Origin: Hypomesus transpacificus
Taxonomy: Eukaryota > Chordata > Actinopteri > Osmeriformes > Osmeridae
Assembly: GCF_021917145.1 (NCBI RefSeq)
Contig: NW_025813837.1
Coordinates: 1,976,950 to 2,040,949, forward strand
Length of the DNA stretch: 64,000 nt
Reading direction: 5' to 3'
The stretch's first letter is position 1; each line of letters starts with the position of its first letter. Both the position numbers and the translations under genes were made by a program. Below the pieces are notes generated by a model. It searched no databases, was not told the DNA's origin, and was given only the letters and a program-made list of their open reading frames with translations. This document shows positions 59,246-64,000 of the stretch, in pieces.

Positions 59246-62200
59246 TCATTGTGACCGCAAGTCTCTCTGTACATCCGAAGGCAGCTCAGAGAACACCCTC
59301 GGATCAACGTCTTTAGGGAAGATGGAGTCGGTAGACACCTGGAGTCCAGTCTTCTCCTGTTCTGCTGAGAGGTCTCCCCATGGTGCCTCTGGGTCTGGGA
59401 GCACCGTGAGGTCGCCACATGTCTGTGTGTCTGGCAGTTTAAAATCCCCAACAGACTCCTTTCTGTCTATGACTGTGTTGTATGACTCAGCGAATTTGCA
59501 TGTGGCGAGCGGGGAGATGGAGTCAGAGAGTGGAGTTTTTTTTGTGAGAGATGACTGTGTCCCGTCACCAGCAGATCCTGTTGCTGACAGAGCGTTGTGG
59601 CCGGGGGGCTGTCTGGGGGGGTCTGGATAGGCGGGGGAGAGAAGCTCCTTCTGAATGTCTTCGGGTAGCAGGCTGAACACTTCGGGGTCGATGTTGGGGG
59701 GCAGTCGGAAAGAGGGCTTTGACTTGTTTGTGTTAACCCTTTCATTTCCCTGTGCTCGACCAGTCTGGGATGTGACTGTCTGGGGCTGAGCGGTGATTAG
59801 CGAGTCACGTCTTGGCGCTGACCCTCCCCACAGTTGGCTCTTCCTGTTAGGAGGAAGCGTCTCTGGTAGCCAGTGTGAAGCACCTTGATCACTTGATACC
59901 ATGCCTCCACCATCTTCCATACCAGATCCACCCTGTTGCTGGTAAGAGCAACTCTCACACTGAGACAAATCCTCCTGAGGGCAAATGATAAACAGACAAA
60001 GACAGATTAAAACTGAAACATGATGGAGAATTAAGTATGTACAGGGTTTCCCACAGAAAATGTTTTAGTCAAGGTGGTAGGGTGAAATTTGCTGATGGAC
60101 GGGGGGACGGGGGGGTTCTCCTCCAAAAACAAAGTTCTCTTGAGAAGGGAAACTGCTGTTCGAATGAAAGGGAGAAAACCGGCGGAGAAAACTGGCGGAA
60201 ACACAGCGAATAACGATAATTAAAAGAAAAACTGCAAAGTGCTACGGGAAACCCTGATGTAGAGCAGAGTAAAAGTTAGACATCTACCTGATGCAGGTAG
60301 GAGGGCTGAGTCTTGCCAGGTGATCTGGGCGTGAAGAAGGAGTTGATGGCAGCCTTGGTGCTGGCAGCTCCTCGAGGCTGCAGGTTACTGAAGCACACGT
60401 TGATCAGGGTGAGGTGGAACGCTGCGCTGGTGTCCACCATCTTGTGGAACAGCTTCAAAGCAATGGAGATGAGCTGGGCTATGGCATCTCTGCTACCTGG
60501 GTAAAAAACAACAACAACTGAATGACAGAAATCGTGTGTAACTTCTACACTTGTTTATAACTCCTGATGTGGGTAGTAACGTTATAAACAGGAACCTGAG
60601 GTGATCTTCTGTCCTATATGGGTGGGGATGGGGCATTGACGGCTTTCACGGCTGAACCACTTGTTGGTGGCCGAGTATTTCCGGATGGTCAGTCGGAAAG
60701 TAAGTGGCTGGCGGCCATCTTTGTACATCCTAAAAATAAAATCCAAACCCTTTAGTTTAAAAGCTGGTTGTCGTTGTGTGTGCTTGCCAGTATGTCTGTA
60801 CGGGTCTACAATGCCAACTTTCTTACCTCTCCAAGAGGCTGCCCAACAGATCTTCGACTTTTTGCAAAACGTCTTTCACCAAAGATATTTTCTTGAAGGA
60901 GTCTTCATCGCTAAGTGACTGATATGGAGACAGACATAATCTCACTTTCCTGCCAAAACATAAATACCTCCAAGCCTTTTCAACCGACCCGTCAATAGCT
61001 AGTCATACCCGGGGGGCACCTGTGGGGGTAACGGGGGCGTCGTCGATGCCCAGAGCCAGATTATGAAGCCGCTGAGCAGTGGAGGACCCAAACTCCTGCA
61101 CAAGCTCAGCCAATGGGAAGAGCTGGAGGTCCTGTACGCTGACCAATCCCAGGGCCTGGAGTCTCTTTGCAGTCTGGTGTCCCACTCCTACCAATGACGC
61201 GGGTCGACAGAGAAACATGTTTACATCATATTCATTTAGCAGACGCTAAATGAATATGATGTATTTTGTATGTGTATATTTTACTGTTGATTGTTCTTCT
61301 ACAGGTACACTCTTGCACTTTTTGGGTTTCATGTTGTTTAATTGTACTTGCACTTCTTGAGTTTCATGTTGTTTAATTGTAACTTGTTTAACTGCATGCT
61401 CTTATGGTTTTTCCCTTTGGCACTTATTTGGTTTTTCACAATGTATGCTTCATGTTTTGGCTGCTTGCAATGTTTGGGGCTACTTCGTTGTTATGATCAG
61501 TGACCTATGCTCTTTTGTAAACCTCTCTCTTGGAAGTCGCTTTGGATAAAAGCGTCTGCTAAATGCATAAATGTAATGTAAATGTAAACATTCAAAGCGA
61601 CATACAAATGTTACTGGCCGGATGGGTCAACCATAGATGAACTAACAACAGAAGGCATCCTATACCAGGGACTTTCCGTAGGCCACTCAGTCTGCCCATG
61701 ATATCTCTGATGCTCTCTGGTAGAAGAGTGGTCTGCTGATTGGGTTTGAAGGTGCCAGACACTAGTTTAGCCAGCAGCTTGTTAGTGGCAACACCAGCAC
61801 AGCAAGTCAGGCCCAGTTTAGAGTGAATGTCCTCTCTGAGCTCCGCTGCAATGTGGGAGCCTACCGCCAGTCTGGAGTGTTGCATGGCATCTAAATCTGA
61901 AACAACCAAATAAAAACGTCACAAATTTGATTAGTTAACATGCCCTACATTCAAGCTGGCAGACATTCTGCCTTTTAGAAAGAGCTTTTTGACAGATTAG
62001 TTTGAATGTAAAAGGGGTCACACTGCAAATGGAAACCGGAAGACAGATGCAAAGTGGCCATTTTAATTTTAGCAGTTTCTTAACGCATATCTCGGTTTCA
62101 TTCGGCTGCAGTTGGTGTCAAGCCAGAACAACTACGTGCTGTGAGAACTAAAGCCACTCACTGCTGTGATTGTAAACGTGTCCTTTGAATGAGGACTCTG

Positions 62201-63063
62201 TAGCCTCATTCCCCTTGGTCAGCTTTTTCTCCACCAACTCAGTGATGTCCATGAAGTTTTCATCAAAGCCTAGTCTCTCCACCAATGGACAGTAGGACGT
62301 CAGCAGCTCTGGATAGTGGACAGAACAGCCATGGGTGAGGGTCCACTTCCTCTACAGCACTTCTCAGGAGCATGTTCACTGTGTTAGAATGTAGTTTGAC
62401 ATGCAAGTCGAGACTGCTTAGAACTGCTTGGACGTAGCCTACATACCTGTGACCTTGTAAGACGTCTCCCTATAGTGGGTCAGGTCCTCACCTTTAACCA
62501 TCACCAACTGAGGACATTTCTCTAAAGCATCAGTCACTGACATTAGCTTGGTGACACCATGGTCCCTGGCTACATAGTTACAGGTGACGATAATGTATTT
62601 CTGCTGAATACCTAGGGATTGGGAAATATAAGCTTTGTTAAAGTCAAACTCTGACAGTAGGTTATTAATGGTAAACCGTTAAATATTAATTTAGAGAAGA
62701 GAGATATTCAGTACAGTGACCTAGTGGCACATTCCGTAGCGCTGGGGTTCGGATCATTTCAACCTGGGCGTAGAAACAATCCATGTCAAAATGCAGGATG
62801 ACTCTTGGCGATGCTAGTTGGAGTACGTTACTGATTACTTTGGCTTCGGTACCTGAAAGAAGCACGTTCTTTTCTGTTAACTCAAATAATACCGCATGGA
62901 TCGGCTATAATACATTTTAAACGAGTCTTTGAAACGGAAAAATCCATAGGCTAATCCTTCGAGCCTTTTCCTGAGTCAGTGCCAACTCACGGGGAGGTGC
63001 AGGTTGTGCTAAGTCTGTGCTGTTCCAGTCAGTTTCATCTTCGTCAATGTCATCTACATCCAT
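59246..63063 (-). CDS. poli: DNA polymerase iota
   Basis: Ten coding exons, in transcript order: 63063-62991, 62852-62721, 62611-62457, 62308-62162, 61896-61666, 61187-61009, 60910-60827, 60729-60596, 60496-60288 and 59974-59246. The total is 2073 nt (690 aa; human about 715-740). It is a Y-family translesion polymerase. The metal-binding centres are visible as FDMDCFYAQVEM and LGFDENFMD. The palm and thumb carry CAGVATNKLLAKLVSG and VGHQTAKRLQALG, and the little finger carries RQPLTFRLTIRKYS and SRESRQCPIP. The last exon encodes two ubiquitin-binding motifs, LPPNIDPEVFSLLPEDIQKE and FPKDVDPRVFSELPSDVQ, which recruit the enzyme to ubiquitinated PCNA. The start at 63063 gives the acidic leader MDVDDIDEDETDW; an upstream in-frame ATG is less likely. 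The donor of the eighth exon (CTCAG|GTTCCT) is weak. Confidence 0.96.
61222..61263. repeat. Perfect palindrome, 19-bp arms, 4-bp loop
   Basis: The arm 61222-61240 (TACATCATATTCATTTAGC) and its exact reverse complement at 61245-61263 flank AGAC. The inner part is the SINE tail word GTCTGCTAAATGAAT folded back on itself. It lies 35 bp inside the poli intron after the exon at 61187. Confidence 0.95.
61302..61590 (+). mobile_element. Dispersed SINE-like repeat, copy 2
   Basis: This is the second copy of the 40365-40612 repeat, sharing TGTAACTTG, CATGCTCTTATGGTTT, CAGTGACCTATGC and the tail GGATAAAAGCGTCTGCTAAA. A short internal duplication (CTTGCACTT...TTTCATGTTGTTTAATTGTA twice) is present near 61312-61382. 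Confidence 0.8.
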
Positions 63064-63543
63064 GTTTATTCCTAAAAGTAAGTAGATTGAGAGGCACTGA
63101 ACTGTCATTACCAGCTAGCAATAAATTACATATTTGTGTTTTGATTTTCAGTTGCTGTGTATGGACACGCTTCTCCACTTTTCTGATTTGCTGAACATCT
63201 AAATGCGCCACAGTGCCACCTGCTGTGTTGGAATGTTTTTACAATCACACCATCATTAGCCTTCAGATAAAAAAAAATCAGGCAACTTGAATTTAAATGA
63301 ACATGACGATATATTTTAGCATCAATGCATTTCATTTCATATCCTCTCTAGGCAATGCAATCATCGTTTACATTTTTAGATTATGCAAATTGGGTTATCA
63401 GCATTGACAGCTAAGATCTCAGGTAGGCCTATGTCTGACGTCACGTCAGGTAGGCTATTTTATTCAAGCAGGTTTTTTTTTAATAAGGGATACGGTTCGG
63501 TGCTCTTGCTTGGAAGTTGACCGAAGCAAATGGTGTTTTGCTG
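63064..63543. promoter_or_regulatory. Bidirectional promoter of poli and the rexo1-like gene
   Basis: Only 480 bp separate the two start codons, which face away from each other. A perfect CRE (TGACGTCA) sits at 63436-63443 and overlaps a second half-site (ACGTCA). No TATA box is seen for either gene, which is usual for such compact head-to-head promoters. Confidence 0.55.
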
Positions 63544-64000
63544 ATGTTGCCCTCGGCTGGGTTCTTCGGTTTAATAGATTGTCCGTTTTTCAGACTTGAC
63601 CTCTGTGAGCGGCCACACTGTCTATACAAGCATGCTAAAGAGGAACGGGCAATGTTTGACTCACTATACGAGTCATCGGTAACAGTAGCAGGTCAGTGAG
63701 TGTTATGCTAGTCTATTTTAACATATATTGTCCAGGAATGGAGTTAATTACTGAAAAATATTGATTATTCCCACGTGCACGTTGTTTGATAATGTGCCAA
63801 TGAGGTGCTGGCTGTTTCATCACTGCGTGAACGCACACATGGCAACCGATGCCGAAATCGTGTTTTGACTCTTGTAAGACGTTAAGAAGCTAAATATTGT
63901 ATGTTTCCGCTGTTTAATTACAGAATTAAAAGACTAAACTCTGCCATTTCCCCCCCGACTGTGAACAGGACTAAAAAGAAATCCTTCTACTGCCATCGAT
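63544..64000 (+). CDS. rexo1: REXO1-like RNA exonuclease, N-terminal part
   Basis: The first coding exon is 63544-63691 and the second starts at 63969 and runs off the right edge; the phases agree. The protein opens MLPSAGFFGLIDCPFF and continues with CERPHCLYKHAKEE, a CCCH-type zinc-finger layout that matches the extreme N-terminus of REXO1 (GFFxxIDCPF). The second exon continues LKRNPSTAID. An in-frame ATG at 63517 would add nine residues; the start at 63544 is preferred because it matches the family. REXO1 is a DEDDh 3'-5' RNA exonuclease that also binds elongin A. The nuclease domain is not in the window, so the call rests on about 60 residues. Confidence 0.65.

Overview
This is a stretch of a teleost fish genome. 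The genes are split into many short exons with GT-AG introns, the spacers carry (TG)n, (GA)n and GATG microsatellites, and fish-type tRNA-derived SINE tails recur on both strands. I see no bacterial, phage or retroviral gene. Nothing in the sequence fixes the species.

Layout: (1) 4-888, minus strand: 5' half of an NAD(P)-binding BLVRB/flavin-reductase-like gene that runs off the left edge. (2) 3891-11363, plus: ppef2, an EF-hand protein phosphatase, complete in 16 coding exons, with a likely upstream non-coding exon and TATA promoter near 2380-2736. (3) 17494-26810, minus: scarb2 (LIMP-2), 12 coding exons plus one candidate 48-nt in-frame microexon and a probable 3.6 kb 3' UTR. (4) 33402-35781, plus: a fam47e-like gene. 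(5) 36131-44746, minus: ccdc158, a long coiled-coil protein in 22 coding exons. (6) 46287-48349, plus: ccng2 (cyclin G2). (7) 49442-51279, plus: st8sia3, an alpha-2,8-sialyltransferase. (8) 55482-57149, minus: rab27b. (9) 59246-63063, minus: poli (DNA polymerase iota). (10) 63544-end, plus: the 5' end of a rexo1-like gene.

From memory of the human map, ppef2-scarb2-fam47e-ccdc158-ccng2 corresponds to 4q21, while st8sia3, rab27b and poli correspond to 18q21. The window therefore holds a junction of two conserved blocks, squeezed into about 0.5 kb between ccng2 and st8sia3. The genes are ordinary vertebrate housekeeping, retina, testis and neuronal genes and do not form a single pathway. ppef2/scarb2 and fam47e/ccdc158 are tail-to-tail; ccdc158/ccng2 and poli/rexo1-like are head-to-head.

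The points most worth checking are the scarb2 tail (microexon, and tyrosine-type motifs where mammalian LIMP-2 has a di-leucine), an orphan in-phase exon at 54356-54496, a promoter-like segment at 27851-27945 with no assigned gene, the synteny junction, and several hairpin or palindromic repeats. Exon boundaries were read by eye from splice signals and reading frame; the summed coding lengths of ppef2, scarb2, ccdc158, ccng2, st8sia3, rab27b and poli are all multiples of three.
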